From: Bacillota bacterium
GTDB taxonomy: Bacteria; Bacillota; Clostridia; Christensenellales; Aristaeellaceae
Assembly: GCA_023392395.1 (NCBI GenBank)
Contig: JAEVZE010000291.1
Coordinates: 1 to 13,073 of the forward strand
Reading direction: 5' to 3'
Length of the DNA stretch: 13,073 bases
Shown piece after piece: positions 7,126-13,073 of this stretch (its first letter is position 1; each line of letters begins with the position of its first letter). The notes beneath the pieces are model-generated. The model was given only the letters and a program-made list of their open reading frames with translations. It did no database searches and was not told the origin of the DNA. A program made the position numbers and the translations under genes.

Positions 7126-7337
7126 TGTTTGGTCAGGTCCAGTCGATAGTCCGGCCCGTCCTGCGACTTTTGCACCGTATAACCGGAATTTTTCGCGAAG
7201 CGTGCGATGTTCTCCACCGCGCAGATGTTGTCCACCAGCACGGAGACGCCCTCCGGGTGCTGCTCCACCGCGCTCTTGGTCATAACCACCGGCTCGGGAC
7301 AGGCCCGGCCGCGGGCGTCGATTTCTATAAGGTCCAT
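7122..7337 (-). CDS. yedF: YedF-like TusA-domain sulfur/selenium carrier protein
   Basis: A 71-residue single TusA/SirA-like domain. The active-site Cys is C13 in ARGRACPEPVV, a CPxP motif at 13-16, and the fold continues with VLVDNICAVENIARFAKNSGY. Such proteins carry persulfide sulfur, and in the YedF branch probably selenium, between enzymes. Full YedF proteins are near 200 residues with a C-terminal DsrE-like domain. Here that domain is absent and the gene ends at TGA 7124-7122, overlapping the next gene as ATGA. The call to the YedF branch rather than another TusA-like protein rests on the selenium neighbours and the VDN-x(3)-EN-x(2)-RFAK pattern. ATG at 7337 has AAAAGGAGG (minus strand, 7354-7346) 8 bases upstream, a strong site fitting the first gene of the operon. 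Confidence 0.88.
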   Translation of the reverse strand: MDLIEIDARGRACPEPVVMTKSAVEQHPEGVSVLVDNICAVENIARFAKNSGYTVQKSQDGPDYRLDLTKQ

Positions 7338-7429
7338 CGATTTGGCCTCCTTTTAAGCGTAAAGATCACCGGTCAGTTCTTCTTGAATACAGCCGATCCC
7401 CTATGATGTACTAAATGTAGGCTTCGTTA

Positions 7430-7457
7430 TTCTACCATGAGGAGAACGATTGCGCAA
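7430..7457 (-). promoter_or_regulatory. Candidate promoter of the yedF-orf-yqeC-yqeB-selD operon
   Basis: On the minus strand TTGCGC (7457-7452) and TAGAAT (7435-7430) are separated by 16 bases. The -10 matches 5 of 6 consensus bases but the -35 only 3 of 6. It would give a leader of about 85 bases before the yedF start. It is the best pair I found in this intergenic stretch, but it is weak. Confidence 0.35.
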
Positions 7458-7487
7458 GTGATCTATCTTGCTGGAAAGCTATCCGCA

Positions 7488-7586
7488 GGCGCTGTGCGCT
7501 CCTCCGGCTGGTACAACGAAGAGACGGACGTCGACGCCCCGCTGCGGCGGTTGAAGAAATTACGGGAACGTGATAAAATACGGTAA
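7488..7586 (+). pseudogene. Probable C-terminal remnant of a cysteine desulfurase / class V aminotransferase
   Basis: A short open frame (in-frame ATG at 7437, stop TAA at 7584-7586) encodes GAVRSSGWYNEETDVD and then a helical LRRLKKLRE tail. This resembles the conserved end of SufS/Csd-like and EF2568-like cysteine desulfurases, whose last motif reads roughly R-x-S-x3-YN-x2-EE-VD followed by an L-x2-L helix. The match is one residue short between Arg and Tyr-Asn. Nothing upstream in any plus frame resembles the rest of such an enzyme (no PLP lysine or active-site Cys region), so it can only be a 3' fragment. A desulfurase would fit the selenium operon next door. The extended -10 promoter of the phosphorylase gene lies inside its last codons. 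It was recognised by eye only, so a chance frame is possible. Confidence 0.4.
7551..7579 (+). promoter_or_regulatory. Promoter of the maltose phosphorylase-pgmB operon
   Basis: TTGAAG (7551-7556), 17 bases, then TAAAAT (7574-7579) preceded by TG at 7571-7572, an extended -10. Predicted start of transcription is near 7586, about 33 bases before the ATG at 7619. A second TAAAAT lies at 7584-7589. No clear operator palindrome was seen next to it. Confidence 0.65.
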
Positions 7587-7618
7587 AATCCGGAAACAGA
7601 CAAAAGAGGAGGGCGCTT

Positions 7619-9889
7619 ATGCCGCTTTTTGAAATCGATCCCTGGAAACTGATCGAGCGCGGATTTCATCCGGACAAAATGCGCCTGTCGGAATCGCTGA
7701 CCTCCATCGGCAACGGCTCGATGGGCATGCGCGGCAACTTTGAGGAGAAATATTCGGGGGACAGCCACCGGGGCACGTACCTTGGCGGCGTCTGGTTCCC
7801 GGACAAGACCCGCGTTGGCTGGTGGAAGAACGGCTATCCGAAGTATTTCGGCAAGGTCATCAACGCCATCAACATGGCCGGCATCGACGTGACGGTGGAC
7901 GGCGTGGAAATCGACCTTGCAAAATTGCCCGTCCTGGACTTTGAGCGGGAACTGGACATGGAATCCGGCGCGCTTCGCCGCCGCGTGGTCCTGAAACACC
8001 CGAGGGGCGAACTCCGCCTGGAGTGCGAGCGGTTTTTGTCGATCGTCGACCGCCGAATCCTGGCCGTCCGCTACCGGTTGACGCCGTCGTTCTCCGCAGA
8101 CGTTGCGATGACCGCCTACCTGGACGGCAACGTGCGCAACGAGGACGCCAACTACGAAGAACTGTTCTGGGAGATGCTGGATCAGGGCCAGGCGGAGGAC
8201 TGCGGCTACGTGACCGTCAAGACCCGCGAAAACCCCTTCGGCGTGCCCAGGTTTACCGCCTGCGCCGCAATGCATACGCAATATACGGGCGCGACCGTCA
8301 CCAAGTGGGAGATCAAACCCGGCTTTGCGGGCGCGCGGCTCTCCAAGCGCGTACTGACCGGCCGCAGCGCGGAACTGGAAAAGCTGGTGGCTGTGGTGAC
8401 CACCCGCGACTATGAGGAGCCGGAGCTTAAAAAGAAGGCGCTGGCCGCGCTGACCGCCGCCCGGGCCAAGGGCTATCCGCAATTGTACAAGGAGCACGCC
8501 GCCGCCTGGCGCGAGCGCTGGGACGGCGCGGACGTTACAATCACCGGGGACGACGCGGCGCAGCAGGGCATCCGCTTCAACATCTTCCAGCTGTTCTGCA
8601 CCTACGACGGCTCCGATGCGCGGCTCAACATCGGCCCCAAAGGCTTCACCGGCGAAAAGTACGGCGGCGCCACCTACTGGGATACCGAGGCCTACTGTCT
8701 GCCGATGTATTTGTCCATCGCGCCTGAGGAAGTGGCGAAGAACCTGTTGATCTACCGTTACAAGCAGCTCCCGGGCGCGTTCCACAACGCCAGGGAGCAG
8801 GGTCTTGAGGGCGCGCTGTACCCGATGGTCACCTTCAACGGCATCGAGTGCCACAACGAGTGGGAGATCACCTTCGAGGAGCTCCATCGAAACGCCGCCA
8901 TCGCCCACGCGATCTTCCAGTACGAGACGTACACCGGCGATAAGGAATACTTGAAAAACTACGGATTCGACGTAATCCTGGCCATCGCGCGCTTCTGGGC
9001 GTCCCGCGTGCATTTTTCCAAGCGCGCAGGCAAGTACATGATCCATGGCGTCACCGGCCCCAACGAGTACGAGAACAACGTGAACAACAACTGGTACACC
9101 AACCGCATGGCCGCCTGGTGCCTAAGCTACGCCTGCGAGACGGCGAAGACCGTGAAATCCCGCTGGTCGGAGCTGAATCTGACCCAAGCGGAGCTCAAGA
9201 ACTTCGAAAAGATCGCGTCCGGGCTCTACCTGCCGGAGGATCAAGACCTGGGCGTGTTCGTCGCCCACGACACGTTCCTGGACAAGGATTTGCGTCCCGC
9301 CTCGTCCATCGACCCCGCGGATCGGCCCATCAACCAGCACTGGTCCTGGGACAGGATCCTGCGCTCCTGCTTCATCAAGCAGGCGGACACGCTGCAGGGG
9401 CTGTACGCGCTGGGGCACCTGTACGATCTGGACACCAAGAAGCGCAATTTCGACTTCTACGAGCCGATGACCGTGCACGAATCCAGCCTGTCACCCTGCG
9501 TGCACGCGATCCTGGCCGCCGAGGTCGGCTACATCGACAAGGCGGTGGAGATGTACCACCGCACCGCCCGGCTGGATCTGGACAACCTCAACAACGATAC
9601 CGGGGACGGCTGCCACATCACCTCGATGGCGGGCAGTTATCTGGCGATCTCCCGGGGCTTCGCCGGCATGCGCACGGTGGAGGGGCTGTCCTTTAAACCC
9701 GTGCTGCCGCCGGAGTGGACGAGCTACGGCTTCAAGCTGCGCTACCGGGGCCGGGTGATCGAGATAACTGTGGCGAAAAACGGCGTCCGACTGAATCTAG
9801 TAAACGGTGAGCCTGTGGAGCTCAAGCTGTACGACGAGAAGATCCTGCTGGACGGCGAGGCCGCCCGCGGGTTGGAGAAGGCCAAATGA
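7619..9889 (+). CDS. GH65 glycoside phosphorylase, probably maltose phosphorylase
   Basis: A 756-residue cytosolic enzyme. It converts alpha-glucosyl disaccharide plus phosphate to glucose and beta-glucose 1-phosphate. Domains are an N-terminal beta-sandwich at about 1-265, a helical linker, an (alpha/alpha)6 barrel at about 320-690 and a C-terminal beta domain. The catalytic general acid is E483 in GVTGPNEYENN. YWDTEAY is at 353-359. HNEWEITFE at 412-420 matches the loop that distinguishes maltose phosphorylases from trehalose and kojibiose phosphorylases, and VNNNWYTN also fits Lactobacillus maltose phosphorylase. The full usual length is present. ATG at 7619 has AGAGGAGGG (7605-7613) 5 bases upstream. 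The stop overlaps pgmB as ATGA, and the beta-phosphoglucomutase partner supports a beta-G1P product. GH65 is certain; the maltose assignment is likely but kojibiose, nigerose or trehalose remain possible. No sugar transporter is adjacent. Confidence 0.92.
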   Translation: MPLFEIDPWKLIERGFHPDKMRLSESLTSIGNGSMGMRGNFEEKYSGDSHRGTYLGGVWFPDKTRVGWWKNGYPKYFGKVINAINMAGIDVTVDGVEIDLAKLPVLDFERELDMESGALRRRVVLKHPRGELRLECERFLSIVDRRILAVRYRLTPSFSADVAMTAYLDGNVRNEDANYEELFWEMLDQGQAEDCGYVTVKTRENPFGVPRFTACAAMHTQYTGATVTKWEIKPGFAGARLSKRVLTGRSAELEKLVAVVTTRDYEEPELKKKALAALTAARAKGYPQLYKEHAAAWRERWDGADVTITGDDAAQQGIRFNIFQLFCTYDGSDARLNIGPKGFTGEKYGGATYWDTEAYCLPMYLSIAPEEVAKNLLIYRYKQLPGAFHNAREQGLEGALYPMVTFNGIECHNEWEITFEELHRNAAIAHAIFQYETYTGDKEYLKNYGFDVILAIARFWASRVHFSKRAGKYMIHGVTGPNEYENNVNNNWYTNRMAAWCLSYACETAKTVKSRWSELNLTQAELKNFEKIASGLYLPEDQDLGVFVAHDTFLDKDLRPASSIDPADRPINQHWSWDRILRSCFIKQADTLQGLYALGHLYDLDTKKRNFDFYEPMTVHESSLSPCVHAILAAEVGYIDKAVEMYHRTARLDLDNLNNDTGDGCHITSMAGSYLAISRGFAGMRTVEGLSFKPVLPPEWTSYGFKLRYRGRVIEITVAKNGVRLNLVNGEPVELKLYDEKILLDGEAARGLEKAK

Positions 9890-10548
9890 GCGCGTTGAAG
9901 GGCTTCATTTTTGATTTGGACGGCGTGCTGGTGGACACAGCGCGCTTCCACTACCTGGCCTGGAAGCGTTTGGCGCAAGAGGCGTTCGACTTCGAACTGA
10001 CACCCGAACTCAACGAGCAGTTCAAGGGCGTCAACCGCGTCGCCTGTATGAACCTTCTTTGCCAGTGGACAGGCGCGGAACTCTCGCCGCAGGCGTTTCA
10101 GACGCTGACCGACCAGAAAAACAGCTGGTACGTGGAATATGTGGAGCGGATGACGCCGGAGGATGTGCTGCCCGGCGCGGTGGAATTTGTGAAAGAGTGC
10201 CGGGCGACAGGCCTTAAGTGCGCCATCGGTTCCGCCAGCAAGAATTGTGCGCTGGTTCTTGTGCGCACAGGTCTTACGCCACTGTTTGACACGGTGTCTG
10301 ACGGCACGGTGGTCACCCGCGCCAAACCCGACCCGGAGGTGTTTTTGATCGCAGCCAAAATGCTGGGCCTGCCCCCTTCGGAGTGCGCGGTGTTCGAGGA
10401 CGCGCAGGCGGGCATCGACGCGGCGAAGGCGGGCGGCATGAAGGCGGTGGGCATCTGCGCCACGGGCGCGCTCGCCGGATGCGACGCGCAGTATACGGGG
10501 CTGAAGGCCGTCAAGCTGCAAGCGCTCCTTAAAAAGCTCGACCGATAA
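9886..10548 (+). CDS. pgmB: Beta-phosphoglucomutase (HAD superfamily)
   Basis: A 220-residue enzyme converting beta-glucose 1-phosphate to glucose 6-phosphate, the step after maltose phosphorolysis. HAD motifs are complete: DLDGV with nucleophile D10 and acid/base D12, GSASKN as motif 2, K147 in AKPDP as motif 3, and FEDAQAG with E171 and D172 binding Mg. All sit at +2 relative to the Lactococcus enzyme (D8, D10, K145, E169, D170). An alpha-helical cap spans about residues 16-90. The start ATG overlaps the previous stop in ATGA, and GGAGAAGG lies just upstream, so the two genes are coupled. No terminator is evident in the 67 bases before the next gene. Confidence 0.94.
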   Translation: MSALKGFIFDLDGVLVDTARFHYLAWKRLAQEAFDFELTPELNEQFKGVNRVACMNLLCQWTGAELSPQAFQTLTDQKNSWYVEYVERMTPEDVLPGAVEFVKECRATGLKCAIGSASKNCALVLVRTGLTPLFDTVSDGTVVTRAKPDPEVFLIAAKMLGLPPSECAVFEDAQAGIDAAKAGGMKAVGICATGALAGCDAQYTGLKAVKLQALLKKLDR

Positions 10549-10615
10549 CAAAGACGCGCGGGGAACGCCCGGTGACTTCGGATTATGAAGACGTACCTTG
10601 AAAGGTTGTGTCCGG

Positions 10616-11401
10616 ATGAAAATTGGCGCGTATCAGTTTGCTGTGACGGGGCGCATCGAGGAGAATATGCAGGCCATGCGGAAGGCTGTCGCCCTTGCCG
10701 CGGCTGAATCTGCGGACCTGCTGGTGTTTTCTGAGTGCGCGCTGACGGGCTATCCGCCGGTCAAGACCGCATCCGTGGCTGGGATTGACTTTCATCAGGC
10801 CGAAGCCTGCTTTTCGGAACTGCAGGAATTGTCCACGGCGAACCGCCTCCACCTGCTCACGGGCTGCGTCACGCGGGATGGCGACCGGTATTTGAATAGC
10901 GCCGCCCTGTTCCGTCCGGGCGGGGATGCGCGCCATGCGATCATCTACGGTAAACGGGCGCTGTGGGGATGGGACAGGGACAATTTCACCGAAGGAAACG
11001 CGGACGGCATTTTTGAGGTGGGCGCGCTCAAGGTGGGCGTGCGCATCTGCTTTGAGGTCCGGTTTCCGGAGTATTTCCGGGAGCTCTACCAGGCGAAGGC
11101 GGATCTGGCGATCGTCCTGTTCTCCGATGTGTCGGATGAGGATGATGTCGGCCGGTACGAGCTGATCAAGGCGCACCTTCGGACGAGAGCGGCGGAAAAC
11201 GTCTGCGCGATCCTTTCGGTAAACGACATCACACCGTATCAGACGGCGCCGACGGCGGTCTTCGACAACTGCGGGGAAATCATCATGGAACTGACGCGCA
11301 ACGAAGAGGGTTTGCTTTTGTATGACCATACGCCCTCCGAGCTCCCGTTCGGCGCGCAGGGTCGCAAGGCGATCTCAGACAAACTCACAAATCGCGCATA
11401 A
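10616..11401 (+). CDS. Carbon-nitrogen hydrolase (nitrilase superfamily), substrate unknown
   Basis: A 261-residue nitrilase-superfamily protein, a class that hydrolyses amides or carbamoyl groups with a Glu-Lys-Cys triad. All three are visible: E40 in FSECALTGYPP, K113 in YGKRALWGWD, and C145 in VRICFEVRFPE. The length is typical for one alpha-beta-beta-alpha domain. ATG at 10616 (MKIGAYQ) is chosen because nitrilases begin with this strand; TTG at 10598 would add six residues. The ribosome site is weak (AAAGG at 10601-10605). It follows pgmB by 67 bases without a clear terminator or promoter, and precedes a small kinase-like gene by 38 bases. Neither neighbour names a substrate, so omega-amidase, carbamoylputrescine-type or another amidase cannot be chosen. 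Confidence 0.9.
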   Translation: MKIGAYQFAVTGRIEENMQAMRKAVALAAAESADLLVFSECALTGYPPVKTASVAGIDFHQAEACFSELQELSTANRLHLLTGCVTRDGDRYLNSAALFRPGGDARHAIIYGKRALWGWDRDNFTEGNADGIFEVGALKVGVRICFEVRFPEYFRELYQAKADLAIVLFSDVSDEDDVGRYELIKAHLRTRAAENVCAILSVNDITPYQTAPTAVFDNCGEIIMELTRNEEGLLLYDHTPSELPFGAQGRKAISDKLTNRA

Positions 11402-11439
11402 ACCTCGCGTCGATTATTCCTTGGAAGAGGGGGCCCTAG

Positions 11440-11967
11440 ATGGAACGGGCAATCTACTTGATCACGGGCGTCATGGCGTCCGGAAAATCCACGGTGGCGG
11501 AAAAGCTGGCGTTGAAAATGGAGAAGGGCGTCCACCTGCGCGGCGACGTGTTCCGGAAGATGATCGTCTCCGGGCGTGAAGAAATGAGCGACCAGCCGTC
11601 GGACGAAGCCGTTCGGCAGTTGCATCTGCGCTACTGCTTGGCCGCAGACGCGGCAAAGACCTACTTCGACAATGGTTTTGCCGTCGTACTGCAGGACAAT
11701 TACTACGGAGTGGAACTGCCCCGAATGCTGGAGTTGCTGAAGGGCTATCCCGTGTACCCCATCGTGCTCTGCCCCGATGTCGAAACGGTGAAGCGGCGCG
11801 AGAAAACGCGGGGGAAGGTGGGTTATACGGGCTTCACCGTGGAGGCGCTGTACGAGGGCTTTCTACGGGAGACGCCCAGGATCGGCTTTTGGCTGGACAA
11901 CTCGAACCAGACACCGGAGGAGACCATCGAGGCAATTGCAGAGCATTTTGGCGTAGGATGCGCATGA
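11440..11967 (+). CDS. Small P-loop kinase-like / AAA_33 ATPase
   Basis: A 175-residue single-domain P-loop protein of the small kinase / AAA_33 type. Walker A is GVMASGKST at residues 10-18. HLRGDVFRK, soon after, resembles the substrate-binding start of small-molecule phosphotransferases (shikimate, chloramphenicol or gluconate kinase fold). KRREKTRGK around residues 109-117 is a likely Arg-rich lid. No second domain, membrane segment or signal is present. ATG at 11440 has GGAAGAGGGGG (11423-11433) 6 bases upstream. It may be co-transcribed with the nitrilase gene 38 bases ahead. The substrate is unknown; an antibiotic-modifying role is conceivable from the fold but there is no direct support. 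Confidence 0.85.
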   Translation: MERAIYLITGVMASGKSTVAEKLALKMEKGVHLRGDVFRKMIVSGREEMSDQPSDEAVRQLHLRYCLAADAAKTYFDNGFAVVLQDNYYGVELPRMLELLKGYPVYPIVLCPDVETVKRREKTRGKVGYTGFTVEALYEGFLRETPRIGFWLDNSNQTPEETIEAIAEHFGVGCA

Positions 11968-12072
11968 TGGCTGTACAGAACGCACCGATGCGGACGGTTG
12001 CGAAGAATCCTCGCACTGGTTGGGCTTGAGCTTGCATGAATCGGCGAATGGACCGAAGGTCAAGGAGAATCT

Positions 12073-12489
12073 ATGGCCATCACAATTGTTGCGCCGTGCG
12101 GCCTGATCTGCGACATATGCGTGGGGTTTCAGAGGAAGAAAAACAGATGCCCCGGATGCACTGGCATCGGAAACAAAACGACACACTGCATGAAGTGCAG
12201 CATCCTGAATTGTCCAGAAAAGCAAGGCGTCTCCAGCAGGCCTTGCAACGGCTGTTCCAGGTATCCATGCAAGAGGCTGAAAAGCCTTGAAAAGCGGTAC
12301 AAAACGAAATACGGCGAGAGCCTGATGGAGAATTTCCAGAAAATTGAGGAACTGGGCCTGGATCAGTTCCTGCTGGAAACGGAAAAAGAATGGACTTGTC
12401 CTAGCTGCGGCGCGCTATTGTCCGTTCACCGTTCGGAATGCCTGCAATGCAAAGCGCCCAACAGCCATTTCAAGGGTGCCCCCCAATAA
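12073..12489 (+). CDS. DUF3795 family Cys-rich protein
   Basis: A 138-residue protein with 15 cysteines. The N-terminal half carries CGLICDIC (9-16), CPGC (26-29), CMKC (39-42), C47, and CNGCSRYPC (58-66). A helical middle segment includes KRYKTKYGESLMENFQKIEELG. It ends with a zinc-ribbon-like WTCPSCG and ECLQC at 107-126. This order is that of DUF3795 proteins, presumed metal-binding, with no established function. ATG at 12073 has AAGGAG (12062-12067) 5 bases upstream. It is separated from the kinase gene by 105 bases with no recognised promoter or terminator. Its base composition is clearly lower in GC than the operons to the left (27 of 60 at 12301-12360, against 41 of 60 at 8521-8580), which hints at a different origin. 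Confidence 0.9.
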   Translation: MAITIVAPCGLICDICVGFQRKKNRCPGCTGIGNKTTHCMKCSILNCPEKQGVSSRPCNGCSRYPCKRLKSLEKRYKTKYGESLMENFQKIEELGLDQFLLETEKEWTCPSCGALLSVHRSECLQCKAPNSHFKGAPQ

Positions 12490-12689
12490 GCCCGTCCTTG
12501 CCATAAGCCCTCTGGTCAACTGTGCGTGAGACCGGTGCTGCCTTTTTTTGTGCGAACGCGGTTGAGGACTGTTCGCCCTGGTATCGAAGAAAACCATACA
12601 AGCGGCGTCCCGGCGCGTACGACGCCGTCTACCGCGCAGGGCTGGATGCAGCTCGCGCATCTTGCGACCTCGCGCGGATAATGGATCGG

Positions 12690-13073
12690 CTATTCCTCGT
12701 TCAGCCCCAGCGAGCGGACGAGAAAATCCGAGAGCCGCTTTCGATAAGCGCCCAGCAGGATGTTTTCCTCTTGAACATCGAATTGGTGGTTTCCACCTTC
12801 CACGAAGTAAGTGTTCGCATTTCGGTTTATCGAGATGCTGTCCAGCGGCCAGCCGGGGCGCCTCGCCGGATGAACGGCGCTGACCATGAAGAACGCGCTT
12901 TCCCTGGCGTCCTCCTCGCTTTCCATAAAGCCGTGGATCGCGCCATGGTTGTACACCGCGATGCCATCCCAGTAGTAGCACAGCCGCTTCCCACCCAGGA
13001 AGTCGATCAGACGGGAATAATGGGCGATCATCTCTTCGTCGTTCAGGCGAACGCCAAAGGGCGTCCGGGCGTG
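12690..13073 (-). CDS. Unrecognised protein, C-terminal part (5' end outside window)
   Basis: The minus-strand frame is open from the right edge to TAG at 12692-12690, giving 127 C-terminal residues; ATG at 13031 is probably internal, because the 14 codons before it read on in frame. I do not recognise the family. Visible features are YYWDGIAVYNHGAIHG, a run of Glu/Asp/Ala, PLDSISINRNANTYFVEGGN with HQFD after it, and a helical end YRKRLSDFLVRSLGLNEE. The EGGNH string recalls the catalytic-His region of some alpha/beta hydrolases, but spacing and the following residues do not match well, so I do not assign that. It is convergent with the DUF3795 gene across a 200-base gap. Confidence 0.7.
   Translation of the reverse strand, partial: HARTPFGVRLNDEEMIAHYSRLIDFLGGKRLCYYWDGIAVYNHGAIHGFMESEEDARESAFFMVSAVHPARRPGWPLDSISINRNANTYFVEGGNHQFDVQEENILLGAYRKRLSDFLVRSLGLNEE

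Noticed and set aside
7402..7407. Plus-strand TATGAT resembling a -10 element
   Set aside because: No -35 sequence lies at a workable distance and there is no TG extension. The better plus-strand promoter is at 7551-7579.
7463..9046. A 527-codon minus-strand open frame opposite the GH65 gene
   Set aside because: The plus-strand frame carries all GH65 catalytic motifs. The antisense product has no family features and typical shadow composition.
12502..12549. Possible terminator after the DUF3795 gene: short stem CTGGTC/GACCGG with a run of seven T at 12543-12549
   Set aside because: The stem is only 6 bp with a G-T pair and a 12-base loop, and several bases separate it from the T-run, so it is too weak to annotate.
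12603..12627. Inverted repeat CGGCGTC / GACGCCG in the gap between convergent genes
   Set aside because: It is a 7-bp stem with an 11-base loop and no proper T-tract on either side. It could be a weak minus-strand terminator but cannot be told from chance in GC-rich DNA.

Overview
The window is about 13 kb of GC-rich, densely coded bacterial DNA. It looks like a high-GC member of the Firmicutes class Clostridia (a Christensenellales-like or related gut lineage is my guess). The reasons are the aminopeptidase P / EF-P (Lys32 type) / CD1247-like zinc-ribbon gene run, a GGGtGRT-family protein, strong AGGAGG-type ribosome sites and a selenium-dependent molybdenum hydroxylase (SDMH) maturation set. 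No rRNA, tRNA, CRISPR array, insertion sequence or phage gene was seen.

Layout. (1) 1-825: 3' part of a GGGtGRT protein and its terminator. (2) 849-3259: promoter, aminopeptidase P-like peptidase (TTG start), efp, and a protein with a CD1247-like N-terminus, a very acidic linker and a zinc ribbon, closed by a GNRA-loop terminator. (3) 3285-4286: xdhC on the plus strand, convergent with the next block across a shared hairpin. (4) 7337-4373, minus strand: yedF-like TusA-domain protein, an unrecognised 79-residue seven-cysteine protein, yqeC, yqeB and selD. All five genes overlap by 4 to 13 bases, so they are almost certainly one translationally coupled operon. (5) 7338-7618: divergent intergenic region with promoters for both sides and what looks like the C-terminal remnant of a cysteine desulfurase. 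(6) 7619-10548: GH65 maltose phosphorylase and beta-phosphoglucomutase, overlapping by ATGA. (7) 10616-12489: nitrilase-superfamily hydrolase, small P-loop kinase-like protein, and a lower-GC, 15-cysteine DUF3795 protein. (8) 12690 to the right edge, minus strand: 3' part of an unrecognised gene.

How the genes fit together. Blocks 3 and 4 are the maturation toolkit of SDMH enzymes (xanthine dehydrogenase-like proteins carrying labile selenium at the Mo centre). SelD makes selenophosphate, YedF is a likely S/Se carrier, YqeB and YqeC are accessory factors, and XdhC handles the Mo cofactor. SelD has Cys rather than Sec at its active site, and no selA, selB, selC or hydroxylase subunit lies in the window. 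The item most worth following is the small Cys-rich protein locked between yedF and yqeC. Block 6 splits maltose with phosphate to glucose plus beta-glucose 1-phosphate, which PgmB converts to glucose 6-phosphate.
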